DNA of 10,876 nt from JBHJHK01 sp050330975 (GCA_050330975.1 JBHJHK010000482.1:1-10876); one strand, 5' to 3'; counted from the stretch's first letter, positions 1-7,644 are shown. The notes: generated from the letters alone by a model not told the origin. Numbers and translations: made by a program.

Positions 1-461
1 GGGGGCCTGCGTACGAGTTCGTGCTCGTGGGAGGTCGAGGGGGGTGAGACGGTGGAGAGGTTGCCGGCAGACCACGATAAGGCCCCGGGGCGGGGGGCGA
101 TACTGTGGGGTGGTGATGATCAAATCGAAGCACTCTAGGGCCGCCCAGGGACGACCGAGGTGAACCAGGCGCACCGGGCGGTCAGCCCGTTGCTGGATCC
201 AGCGGGCCACGGGTTCGTTGCGCCGCCCGGCGGTGAAGACCAGGTCTGGCCACGGGGGCTCTAGGGGGCTGGAGGCGGCCTTGACAATGCCTTGGAGGTT
301 GGGGCCCAACAGGCGGTTACTCAACAATTCAAAGGGCCGGTAGACCAAGTGTTTTTCCACAAAGGGCCAGTCCAAACCCCGGGCGAGGGCGCTGAGTTGG
401 GCGTTGTCGCCGGCCTTGTGACCCTTGAGCAACCAAAGATGGGGGGGGGATTCTGGGGCCG

Positions 462-480
<19 letters not shown>
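1..480 (-). CDS. ELM1-family (DUF1022) protein, 5' part, runs off left edge
   Basis: This reading frame stays open for 160 codons and leaves the window at its 3' end. It shows the features I associate with the bacterial ELM1/DUF1022 family: HLWLLKGHKAGDNAQ (residues 14-28), YRPFELL (47-53), DLVFTAGRRNEPVARWIQ (79-96) and VRLVHLGRPWAALECFDLIITTPQYR (about 103-128). The family is named after the plant mitochondrial fission factor ELM1. Its bacterial members look like GT-B-type, nucleotide-sugar-binding proteins, but their reaction is not firmly established. There is no ATG near the conserved start. GTG at 480 is the best start: GGGGAAGG lies just upstream (short spacing, about 3 bases) and it places the conserved WLL at residue 16. 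It overlaps the end of the upstream membrane-protein gene by 19 bases, which suggests an operon with coupled translation. A run of nine C sits at codons 11-14. Family call is confident, start is not. Confidence 0.8.
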
Positions 481-1091
<611 letters not shown>

Positions 1092-1201
1092 GATGGGTTT
1101 CCATCCATCGACAAGGGTAGAGGCGAAAGGTGAAGGTCTCTTCTTCGTTGCCAGAATGTCCTAAGATGGTCACCTTCAACGCCCCATCTCAAGGACCTTG
1201 G

Positions 1202-1217
1202 AGCGGGGGCCCCCGCT
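1202..1217. promoter_or_regulatory. perfect 16-base GC palindrome in a divergent spacer
   Basis: AGCGGGGGCCCCCGCT is a perfect self-complementary palindrome, 34 bases before the sodium channel start and 111 bases before the start of the divergent membrane protein. No loop separates the arms, so a protein-binding operator is more likely than an RNA hairpin. There is no T-run, so it is not an intrinsic terminator. Assignment as an operator is inference from position and symmetry alone. Confidence 0.35.
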
Positions 1218-1250
1218 GATCCTTCACGCCGACCAAAGTGAGATCACCCG

Positions 1251-2153
1251 TTGAATGAGCCCAACGCCACTTCCCCATCTCAGCAAAGTCGTCTGGCCAG
1301 AGCTATTGAGAGCGAGGCCTTCCAGCGGTTTATCATCGTGGTCATCGTAGCCAACGCCGTGATCTTGGGCCTTGAGACTTGGCCGGGGGCCGTGGCAGTG
1401 GCGGGATCGACCTTGGCCTTGTTGGATCACTTGGCGCTGTTGGTGTTCGTCGTCGAATTGAGCCTCAAGCTTTGGGTCTATCGACTGCGGTTTTTCACCA
1501 GGGGCTGGAATGTGTTCGATTTCGCCATCGTCGCCATTTCCCTGGCGCCGTTGGCCGGGGACTTCGCCGTACTGCGGGCCTTGCGGATTATGCGGGCCTT
1601 GCGGCTGATTTCGGTGGTGCCCCAGATGCGGGTGGTGATCCAGGCGCTGTTGGCCGCCCTGCCGGGCATGGGGGCCATTATGCTCTTGCTGACCTTGTTT
1701 TTCTATGTGGCTTCGGTGATGGCCACCAAACTGTTTGCCGCGGCATTCCCCGAATGGTTTGGTTCTTTGGGGGCTTCCATGTACACCTTGTTTCAGATTA
1801 TGACGCTGGAGTCGTGGTCCATGGGCATTGTCCGGCCGGTGATGGGGGTCTACCCCTGGGCTTGGGTGTTCTTTGTGCCGTTTATCATCATTGCCAGTTT
1901 CGCCGTCCTCAATTTGTTCATCGGCCTCATCGTCAACTCGTTATCCATCATCCAAAGCCAACAGGCCGATGAGTCTTCCGACCCCCGTTCCACCGAGCCA
2001 AACGATGGCAACCTCCAGGCCCTCGTGGCCGAGGTGCAAGCCCTACGCCGGGAGGTGGCGATGCTCCACAGCGCCTTGGGGCAACAACATCAAAGCCCCA
2101 TTCCAGCCCAAGACGCCGGTGCTCCCAAGCTCCATCCCCTAGACGGTCGTTAG
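1251..2153 (+). CDS. bacterial voltage-gated sodium channel (NaChBac family)
   Basis: A 300-residue, single-domain six-helix ion channel expected to form a homotetramer in the inner membrane and conduct Na+ on depolarisation. Visible parts: S1 about 26-44, S2 57-75, S3 86-101, and S4 with arginines every third residue (R109, R112, R115, R118). The S4-S5 linker contains LISVVPQMR, as in NavAb-type channels. S5 is about 132-160, the selectivity filter is TLESWSM (185-191) with E187 as the ring glutamate, and S6 is about 205-232. The C-terminal neck ends in a coiled coil with perfect 3-4 hydrophobic spacing (L255, L258, V262, L265, V269, L272, L276), the usual tetramerisation helix. Length fits the family (about 260-300). 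The start is TTG at 1251. An in-frame stop (TGA, 1239-1241) lies just upstream, no ATG or GTG precedes S1, and GTGAG sits 8 bases upstream. Family identity is very clear; physiological role (motility, pH or osmotic response) is not shown. Confidence 0.95.
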   Translation: MNEPNATSPSQQSRLARAIESEAFQRFIIVVIVANAVILGLETWPGAVAVAGSTLALLDHLALLVFVVELSLKLWVYRLRFFTRGWNVFDFAIVAISLAPLAGDFAVLRALRIMRALRLISVVPQMRVVIQALLAALPGMGAIMLLLTLFFYVASVMATKLFAAAFPEWFGSLGASMYTLFQIMTLESWSMGIVRPVMGVYPWAWVFFVPFIIIASFAVLNLFIGLIVNSLSIIQSQQADESSDPRSTEPNDGNLQALVAEVQALRREVAMLHSALGQQHQSPIPAQDAGAPKLHPLDGR

Positions 2154-2160
2154 GTCCATC

Positions 2161-2175
2161 GATTGATTCTCAATC
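2161..2175 (+). other. short hairpin after the sodium channel gene
   Basis: GATTGA-TTC-TCAATC forms a perfect 6-bp stem with a 3-base loop, 7 bases after the channel's TAG stop. No T-run follows, so it is at best a weak terminator or an RNA-stabilising 3' hairpin. The rest of the 100-base gap to the next gene shows only a ribosome site (AAAGGAG, 2235-2241). Confidence 0.25.
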
Positions 2176-2253
2176 CGTTCCCGGCCACACTCGAAACCTC
2201 GCCGGTCATCGACACTATCAGTACTATCAACACCAAAGGAGACACATCCCACC

Positions 2254-3144
2254 ATGGCTAAATTGGCGTTTATCGGCCTCGGTGTCATGGGGTATCCCAT
2301 GGCGGGACACCTGGTCAAGGGAGGCCACGACGTGGTGGTCTACAACCGCACCGCGGCCAAGGCAGAGCGCTGGGTTGAGACCTTCAAGGGCCAGGCGCGC
2401 CCCACGCCCGCCGAGGCGGCGGCGGGGGCTGAGGTGGTCTTTGCCTGTGTCGGTAACGACGACGATCTCAGACAAGTCACGGTTGGGGAGGGAGGCGCCT
2501 TTGCCGCCATGACGCCGGGGAGTTTGTTCGTCGACCACACCACGGCTTCGGCGGTAGTCGCCCGGGAATTGGCGACCGTAGCCCAAGGGAAGGGCATCGG
2601 TTTCCTCGACGCCCCGGTCTCCGGGGGCCAGGCGGGGGCGGAAAATGGCGTCCTCACCGTCATGGTGGGAGGAGAGCCCGACCACTTTGAAAAAGTCGCG
2701 CCGTTGATCGACTGCTTTGCCCGGATGGTCAAGCTCCTAGGCCCGGTGGGGAGCGGCCAGGTGACCAAGATGGTCAACCAGGTTTGCATTGCCGGTCTAG
2801 TCCAGGGGTTGGCCGAGGGCATGCATCTGGCCAAGGCCTCGGGGGTGGATCCCAAAGCCATTGTAGAGGTGATCTCCAAGGGGGCTGCCCAGTCCTGGCA
2901 GATGGACAACCGCGCCGCCACCATGATCGACGACCAGTACGACTTTGGCTTTGCCGTAGACTGGATGCGCAAGGACCTCAACATCGTCCTCGACGAGGGC
3001 AGACGCCTGGGGGTCCACTTGCCCGTTACCGCCTTGGTGGACCAATTCTACGCCGAAGTCCAGTCCTTGGGGGGCGGGCGCTGGGATACTTCCAGTTTGC
3101 TCCGTCGTCTGGAGGCGGCAAAGCGACCCCTGAAGGACCGCTAA
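2254..3144 (+). CDS. NAD(P)-dependent beta-hydroxyacid dehydrogenase (3-hydroxyisobutyrate dehydrogenase / tartronate semialdehyde reductase family)
   Basis: A 296-residue cytosolic oxidoreductase of the 6-phosphogluconate/3-hydroxyisobutyrate dehydrogenase superfamily, of normal length. It has an N-terminal Rossmann domain (1 to about 162) with the dinucleotide motif GLGVMG at 8-13. The strand-2 end NRT (31-33) carries an Arg that usually favours NADP(H). The substrate-binding motif DAPVSGG is at 119-125. A helical C-terminal domain opens with GSGQVTKMVNQ (166-176), giving catalytic K172 and N175, and the conserved K240-D241 pair follows. Members reduce or oxidise small 2- or 3-hydroxy acids or semialdehydes; the exact substrate (3-hydroxyisobutyrate, tartronate semialdehyde, succinic semialdehyde) cannot be told from these motifs. 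The ATG at 2254 has AAAGGAG upstream with a rather long spacing of about 12 bases. It follows the channel gene by 100 bases, with no evident functional link, and converges on ggt with a 16-base gap. Confidence 0.9.
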   Translation: MAKLAFIGLGVMGYPMAGHLVKGGHDVVVYNRTAAKAERWVETFKGQARPTPAEAAAGAEVVFACVGNDDDLRQVTVGEGGAFAAMTPGSLFVDHTTASAVVARELATVAQGKGIGFLDAPVSGGQAGAENGVLTVMVGGEPDHFEKVAPLIDCFARMVKLLGPVGSGQVTKMVNQVCIAGLVQGLAEGMHLAKASGVDPKAIVEVISKGAAQSWQMDNRAATMIDDQYDFGFAVDWMRKDLNIVLDEGRRLGVHLPVTALVDQFYAEVQSLGGGRWDTSSLLRRLEAAKRPLKDR

Positions 3145-3160
3145 TCCACCGATATCCCCA

Positions 3161-4921
3161 TCAATACCCCGCCGTCAGGGCCCCGGCCCGGCGGGGATCG
3201 GAATAGCCATAGAGACCGTTTTCCCGCCGGACGATGCTCTGGGTGCTGCCCATGGCGTTCTTGACCACTGGGGTGTGGCCCATGGCCTGCAACAGGGCCA
3301 CCGTATCGGGGCTCAAGCCGTTGCGTTCCATCCGCAACTCGTCGGGGAGCCACTGGTGATGGATGCGGGGCATCACCGTGGCCTCGGCGATATTCATCCC
3401 GTGGTCGATGACGTTGAGGATGATTTGCAAGGTGGTGGTGATGATCCGGCTACCCCCCGGACTGCCCGTGGCTATAAAGGGCTGGCCGTCGCGAAACACC
3501 AGGGTAGGGGTCATGGAGCTCAAGGGCCGCTTTTGCGGGGCCACGGCGTTGGCGTCGCCGCCTATGAGGCCATAGGCATTGGGCACCCCGGGCTTGGCGG
3601 CGAAGTCGTCCATCTCGTTGTTGAGAAGTACCCCCGTGCCGGGGGCGGTAATCCCCGTGCCGTAGCTGAAGTTGAGGGTGTAGGTGACGGCGACGGCGTT
3701 GCCGGCCCCGTCCATTACCGAGTAGTGGGTGGTCTCATTGCTTTCAAAGGGCAGGGGGTTGCCGGGCTCAATCTGGCTGGCGGGCGTCGCCCGGGCCAGG
3801 TCGATGCCCCGTCGGAGCTCGGCGGCGTAGTCCTTGTGGATGAGCCCCGCCACGGGGATGTCCACGAAGTCGGGGTCCCCCAGGTACTCGCTTCTGTCGG
3901 CGTAGGCGAGTTTCATGGCCTCCACCATCCGATGGATACTGGACGCACCGTTGTGGCCCAAGGCGCCCATGGGGTAGCCCTCGAGGATGTTGAGGATCTG
4001 GATCAGATGGACCCCACCAGAGCTCGGCGGCGGCATGGAGCGGATTTCGAATCCTCGATACTGGCCAGTGACGGGGGCTCGTTCCACCACGGTATAGTTG
4101 GCCAGATCTTCCAGGGTGATCAGACCATCGTTGGCCGCCATGTCTGCGGCGATGGCCTCGGCTACGGACCCCTGGTAGAAACCCTCACGCCCTCGCTGGG
4201 CGATGAGGGATAGGGTTTGGGCCAGATCGGCCTGTACAAGGGTCTCACCCACCCCAAAGGGAGATCCATCCTCTTTAAAGAAGATGGCGGCAGTGGCCGG
4301 CCAGCGCTTGAGACGCTCGGCCAACCCCGCCAGGGAATTGGCCAGATCGGGGGTGACCGCGATGCCGTTGACGGCCAGATCCATGGCGGGGGCGACCACC
4401 TCCTCCAAGGGCAAAGTGCCGTAGTTTTCCAAAGCGTGGATCAAGCCCGCCACGGTGCCGGGAACCCCCACGGCCAGGTGGCTAAACCGGGAGCGCTCGG
4501 GGACGGGGTTGCCCGCCTCGTCGAGATACATATCCCGGGTGGCCTTGGCCGGGGCCATTTCGCGAAAGTCCAAGGCGATGGTTTTGTCTTGGGCTTGGGC
4601 GTGGATCAGCATAAAGCCACCCCCCCCCAAATTGCCGGCCCGGGGCAAAGTCACCGCCAGGGCAAAGCCCACCGCCACCGCGGCGTCCACGGCGTTACCC
4701 CCGTTCTCGAGGATCTCGACCCCCACCCTGGTGGCCAAGGCCTCTTGGGTCGCCACCATGGCGTTGGCGGCAAAGACTGGGTGGACGAGGGCACGGTTGT
4801 TGAAGATCGCCTGGGCGTTGCCGAGGGACGGCGTGGCGAAGGCAACGAACCAAATGAAGAGCCCCTGCACTAGGGCAGGAGCTTTGAAAAGTTGGCTAGC
4901 GGTGATCGTCGACATAGTCAT
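3161..4921 (-). CDS. ggt: gamma-glutamyltransferase, periplasmic (EC 2.3.2.2 / 3.4.19.13)
   Basis: A 586-residue proenzyme that hydrolyses glutathione and other gamma-glutamyl compounds or transfers the gamma-glutamyl group to amino acids or peptides. An N-terminal signal peptide is visible (hydrophobic 18-30, probable cleavage after NAQA at 38), so the product is exported. Autoprocessing should occur before T397 in ESNETTHYSVMD, giving a large subunit of about 360 residues and a small one of 190. Other family landmarks are GNLGGGGFML (96-105), the substrate-carboxylate Arg in LDFREMAPAKATRD (R120), MDDF (437-440), PLSSMTPT (466-473), GSPGGSR (486-492), HHQWLPDELR and the C-terminal DPR...LTAGY. 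It resembles E. coli Ggt closely throughout the small subunit. ATG at 4921 or the in-frame ATG at 4915 could be used; neither has a strong ribosome site. The start overlaps the acyltransferase gene by 26 bases, so translation is probably coupled. A run of nine G lies at codons 98-101. Confidence 0.96.
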   Translation of the reverse strand: MTMSTITASQLFKAPALVQGLFIWFVAFATPSLGNAQAIFNNRALVHPVFAANAMVATQEALATRVGVEILENGGNAVDAAVAVGFALAVTLPRAGNLGGGGFMLIHAQAQDKTIALDFREMAPAKATRDMYLDEAGNPVPERSRFSHLAVGVPGTVAGLIHALENYGTLPLEEVVAPAMDLAVNGIAVTPDLANSLAGLAERLKRWPATAAIFFKEDGSPFGVGETLVQADLAQTLSLIAQRGREGFYQGSVAEAIAADMAANDGLITLEDLANYTVVERAPVTGQYRGFEIRSMPPPSSGGVHLIQILNILEGYPMGALGHNGASSIHRMVEAMKLAYADRSEYLGDPDFVDIPVAGLIHKDYAAELRRGIDLARATPASQIEPGNPLPFESNETTHYSVMDGAGNAVAVTYTLNFSYGTGITAPGTGVLLNNEMDDFAAKPGVPNAYGLIGGDANAVAPQKRPLSSMTPTLVFRDGQPFIATGSPGGSRIITTTLQIILNVIDHGMNIAEATVMPRIHHQWLPDELRMERNGLSPDTVALLQAMGHTPVVKNAMGSTQSIVRRENGLYGYSDPRRAGALTAGY

Positions 4922-5762
4922 CGTGGTGTTGCCCGGCGGATGGGGGAAGCGGCTCGGCTTCGGAGGTGCTCAGGGGGGCCGTGGGGTGATGGTGGCCAGA
5001 AAACAACGGCTCCCCCTTGGCAGTGGCACCCCAAGACCGGGGATGGAGTTGATCGAGGATCAGCTCCATGAGGGTGCGCACTTCGGACTTGAAGTAGCGC
5101 ATGATGTCGTCGTGGCCAATCATGAACGGAGCGCGGCGACCGTGGTAGTCCAACAGGGTACCGGCTTGTTCAAAGCGGATGCCACAAGCCCGCAGGAGAC
5201 GGGCCAGCCGAGGCTCCATCATGGCGACGCAGTACTCGAGGTCGCTGTAATAGAACATGGCGTTGGCGGCCAGGAACAAACCCAACGAGGTGACGGGGTA
5301 GGCGTTTTGCAGGGCTTGAGGTTGGGGTGCCGCAACGGCTGAGCGTCCACAGGCGTGTCGCGGGTGACTGGCGCGGCGAAATTCCCGGGCGACGGCAAGG
5401 CGGGAACATTCGCCTACGGTTTCGCGCTGACGAGCGACCAATGCTCGGGTGCGGGAATCGAAGGCGTCTCGACAAAATTTTTCAAAGGTCAAGGGGTGGT
5501 TTCCATGGGGGTGGGGATGAATAATCCGCACACACCCGATGGCTGATCCCGTCCGTTGATCCATCAACAGGCAATGCTGAGATTGGGCATCGAAGACATC
5601 GCTTTCCAGTTGCCCGGGGCAATCTTTTTCCTGTTCAAAGCCAAATTCACGGCAGTACACGCGGTAACGCAGGTGGTAAGCGGTACATCGCAATTCGTGG
5701 GTATCGGCGGGAATGAGGTAGTACTGTTGTTCAAACGCACGGGCAAGCCAATCGGTATCCAT
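4896..5762 (-). CDS. PEP-CTERM/exosortase system-associated acyltransferase
   Basis: A 288-residue GNAT-fold protein related to N-acyl amino acid and acyl-homoserine-lactone synthases. It matches the family found with exosortase systems, as I recall it (TIGR03694). Diagnostic segments: LRYRVYCREFGFEQ (31-44), LESD-FDAQSQHCLL (52-66), GCVRII (76-81), ECSRLAVAREFRR (118-130) and MMEPRLARLLRACGIRFEQAG (about 181-201) leading into YHGRRAPFMI (206-215). The family is thought to use an acyl donor such as acyl-ACP; its acceptor is not known. After the domain comes a low-complexity His/Pro/Asp-rich tail (about 243-288). I chose ATG at 5762 over the longer ATG at 5816 because GAGAGGA lies about 8 bases upstream and the family starts near here. 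The gene overlaps ggt and lies downstream, on the same strand, of a PEP-CTERM-like protein, a likely client of the same sorting system. No exosortase is in the window. Confidence 0.88.
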   Translation of the reverse strand: MDTDWLARAFEQQYYLIPADTHELRCTAYHLRYRVYCREFGFEQEKDCPGQLESDVFDAQSQHCLLMDQRTGSAIGCVRIIHPHPHGNHPLTFEKFCRDAFDSRTRALVARQRETVGECSRLAVAREFRRASHPRHACGRSAVAAPQPQALQNAYPVTSLGLFLAANAMFYYSDLEYCVAMMEPRLARLLRACGIRFEQAGTLLDYHGRRAPFMIGHDDIMRYFKSEVRTLMELILDQLHPRSWGATAKGEPLFSGHHHPTAPLSTSEAEPLPPSAGQHHDDYVDDHR

Positions 5763-6102
5763 TTGGTATCCTCTCACGCAATGCCTTGCTGATTTGGGCT
5801 TGTAGATTGCTGCCATGGTACCGGGGCCAGGGGAACAGGCGGCGCCCGAGTGCCTTCTTCCGTGCTCATGAATTGATAGGGCATGGACGTTTTGCTTTTA
5901 TGCTGCGTTCACAGACCGGGGGAGTCCCATGTGTGGGAGTAAGATCTCCACCAATGGGAGATTGTTCCAAAAAGCACACTGGACAAAGCCCTTGCTGGGC
6001 AACTTGTCCTTGGGTCAACCCCGTTTGAACGGTAGATGTGGGCTGTCAATCGATGGCCGGGGGACTGTTCAGCCATGGGAAAACACACTAACCGTCAATG
6101 GG
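5763..6102. other. non-coding stretch with consecutive small hairpins
   Basis: About 340 bases without a convincing gene. Three perfect or near-perfect hairpins follow each other: TCCCA/TGGGA (5925-5938, 4-base loop), ATCTCC/GGAGAT (5944-5962, 7-base loop), and GGACAA-AGCCC-TTGCT-GGGC-AAC-TTGTCC (5981-6009, two stems with a bulge). ATGGC/GCCAT (about 6053-6076) may pair as well. Read on the minus strand this is the leader of the acyltransferase-ggt unit; read on the plus strand it could be a small RNA. A TTGATA at 5873-5878 is a possible plus-strand -35 box but has no well-spaced -10. I do not recognise a known riboswitch class. Confidence 0.3.
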
Positions 6103-6136
6103 ACAAAAACAAAGGCGCAGTCGCTGGGACTGCGCC
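6103..6136 (-). terminator. rho-independent terminator of the PEP-CTERM-like gene
   Basis: A perfect 9-bp GC-rich stem (GGCGCAGTC, 6114-6122, with GACTGCGCC, 6128-6136) with a 5-base loop. On the minus strand it is followed directly by TTTGTTTTTGT (6113 down to 6103), the classic intrinsic terminator form. On the plus strand no T-run follows, so it acts on minus-strand transcripts. It lies about 156 bases beyond the stop of the PEP-CTERM-like gene and so isolates that gene from the acyltransferase-ggt unit. Confidence 0.88.
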
Positions 6137-6266
6137 TAGTGAGGGCACCTTAGATGGCGATGCCCCAGGGCTGTGATCGCTGCAAAGGGATCCCAAACGC
6201 TGGGTTAAAAGAAATTTGCAGTCAATCGGTTAGCCCACCCAAGCTCAACCCAAGCCCATCTGGTGA

Positions 6267-6285
6267 CAGGTGAAAATACCACCTG
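6267..6285 (-). other. hairpin just after the PEP-CTERM-like gene
   Basis: CAGGTG (6267-6272) and CACCTG (6280-6285) form a 6-bp stem with a 7-base loop, starting 7 bases beyond the stop codon on the minus strand. No T-run follows. It may protect the mRNA end; the true terminator lies further downstream. Nothing else was seen in the 3' untranslated stretch down to 6137. Confidence 0.3.
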
Positions 6286-6292
6286 GAGGGAA

Positions 6293-7366
6293 TTAACTCC
6301 GCCGGGCGGTGCGCAGGGCCAACAAGCCAACGCCCATGAGGGCCAGGGTGAAGGGGGCGGGAATGTCGGGGGTTTCATCGGCCTCGGCGTCGGCACCCGA
6401 GACGTGGTTGATGGTGATCTGGTATTCAACGCCCTCTTCTAACACCGGCGTGAAGGCCAAAAACTGGCCCGTGGTGCCATCGGTGGCTTCGCTGTAGCTG
6501 GCATTGCTACCGGCGTCAGAGGCGGAGCGGGCGGTGTTGAGGGTGAAGGGCGAATTGACAATGCCGGGAATACCCAGCTCATCCCCAGAGCCTGAGGGAG
6601 ACCAAGTGAAGAGGTTGGCACCGTTGTCAACCTGATCGACGAAGATACTCCAGGCGATGGAGGCGAAGGCGACGGAGAATTGATCTTGGGCCGTGGCGGC
6701 TTCGAGCTCGGCGATGGCATCAAACTGGAAGACCAGAACGAAGTCCTCGCTGGGAGTGATGTTGAGGGTTGCCGTGGTGTTGGTCCCCACCCGGGCGTTG
6801 GCGGAAAACAACTCCTCGGCAAAGGACAGAGCCTCGGCCTCGGTTTGAGCCGTTACAGAGTTGTCGGTGCCATCGGGAATGGCATCACTGTTTCCACCCG
6901 CGTCGTTGATGGTAGCACCCGCCAGGTCCATGTCGGCACTGGCGAAGGCATCGATACCAATGGCGGACTCTTGGGTGAAGTTGTTGTCGGCTTGAGATGC
7001 ACAAACCGCCGATCCCGTGGGCGCACAGGCGATGGGCTCGTTCAACGGACCCGCGATGTTGTTGGCGGAGCCAGCGTCTTGGTCCGGGTCACCCATCTGG
7101 GCGCTGAGGTTGGCGATGTTGTTGATGGAGAGTTGCGAGAAGTCGGTGACGTCGAGTTGGGTGAGATCCGTATCGACAGTGACCTCTGTCTCGCCGTTGG
7201 TGGGTGTCAACAGGCGAAAGTTGTCGATGGAGAGATAAGAATAAGCCCCGGCGAAGGGGGAGGCGATGTTTTCGCCGTTGTATTCGACCTGGGCGTTGGC
7301 GGTCGCCAGCAGACCAGCGAAAACAAATAGAGCAGCGCATTGAGCGGCGCGGATGATTGGCTTCAT
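6293..7366 (-). CDS. PEP-CTERM-like exported protein
   Basis: A 357-residue secreted protein with the three-part exosortase sorting signal at its C-terminus: IPAPF (335-339), a short hydrophobic helix (about 339-351, LALMGVGLLAL) and a basic tail RTARRS. This is the PAP variant of the usual VPEP motif. The N-terminus is a signal peptide (hydrophobic 7-22, probable cleavage after ATANA, residue 25). The mature part is acidic and rich in Asn, Asp, Thr and Ala, as is common for these proteins. Cys114 and Cys122 could form a small disulfide loop (CAPTGSAVC). A central segment (about 203-245) with alternating hydrophobic residues suggests a beta-rich domain. By family knowledge it is sorted at the inner membrane by an exosortase and may go to the surface or the extracellular matrix. 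AGGGTAGGGA precedes the ATG closely. It has its own promoter region and terminator. Molecular role unknown. Confidence 0.85.
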   Translation of the reverse strand: MKPIIRAAQCAALFVFAGLLATANAQVEYNGENIASPFAGAYSYLSIDNFRLLTPTNGETEVTVDTDLTQLDVTDFSQLSINNIANLSAQMGDPDQDAGSANNIAGPLNEPIACAPTGSAVCASQADNNFTQESAIGIDAFASADMDLAGATINDAGGNSDAIPDGTDNSVTAQTEAEALSFAEELFSANARVGTNTTATLNITPSEDFVLVFQFDAIAELEAATAQDQFSVAFASIAWSIFVDQVDNGANLFTWSPSGSGDELGIPGIVNSPFTLNTARSASDAGSNASYSEATDGTTGQFLAFTPVLEEGVEYQITINHVSGADAEADETPDIPAPFTLALMGVGLLALRTARRS

Positions 7367-7486
7367 GGTTCCCTACCCTGATGAATTGTTGTCCGGATGA
7401 GTGTACCTATCATCGGGACCATTGTCCGATGTGGTGACCAATGGCCCCTTTGAACCTCGTCATGCGGTTCTCCACAAACATTCCCT

Positions 7487-7503
7487 TGCAATTGATATGC
7501 CTA
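7487..7503 (-). promoter_or_regulatory. sigma-54 (RpoN)-type -24/-12 promoter
   Basis: The minus strand reads TAGGCATATCAATTGCA. It has the invariant GG and GC separated by exactly 10 bases, with GGCA at -24 and TTGCA at -12, close to the consensus TGGCAC-N5-TTGCW. It lies about 120 bases before the PEP-CTERM-like start codon, giving an untranslated leader of roughly 110 bases. The repeated 17-base motif begins about 75-90 bases upstream, a usual distance for enhancer sites of a sigma-54 activator. From the literature I recall that RpoN and the PrsK/PrsR two-component pair control PEP-CTERM genes in some floc-forming bacteria; transfer to this organism is inference. Confidence 0.6.
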
Positions 7504-7575
7504 AAATAAAAAATCTTTTTATAACAAAAGCTTGCTTTGTGATGAAGCCCCAGGTGTGTCGAGCGCCGGAGAAAG

Positions 7576-7592
7576 TGTAAAAAAACCTGACA
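7576..7592. promoter_or_regulatory. motif copy 1 (TGTAAAAAAACCTGACA)
   Basis: First of four copies of the motif, centred about 95 bases upstream of the sigma-54-type -12 element. The ends form an imperfect dyad (TGTAA...TGACA, the reverse complement of TGTCA), as expected for a dimeric activator. This copy is 14 or 15 of 17 identical to each of the others. Confidence 0.6.
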
Positions 7593-7644
7593 CGGCGTTG
7601 CCACACATTGTGACAAAGTTTCTCTAAGTTTTTGTTTTTTATGA

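Noticed and set aside
1129..1176. AAGGTGA / TCACCTT inverted repeat in the divergent spacer
   Set aside because: Seven-base arms 34 bases apart with no extension; no stronger than chance.
1519..1541. Sequence in the sodium channel gene resembling the 9-base repeat near 543-578
   Set aside because: It encodes S3 residues FAIVAIS; the similarity follows from common GCC, ATC and GTC codons.
3275..4213. 312-codon plus-strand open frame
   Set aside because: Lies wholly antisense to ggt, which matches its family along its full length. The frame arises from GC-rich codon bias.
5763..5816. Longer N-terminus for the acyltransferase from ATG 5816
   Set aside because: The ATG at 5762 has a much better ribosome site and the family domain starts just after it.
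5980..6060. Possible cyclic-di-GMP riboswitch, because of GGGCAA and GGTAGA segments
   Set aside because: The order and spacing of the conserved blocks do not fit that class.
5929..6153. 74-codon plus-strand open frame (MCGSKISTNGR...) with GGGGGAG before the ATG
   Set aside because: Despite a good ribosome-like site, it runs through the hairpins and the terminator stem, and the composition looks random.
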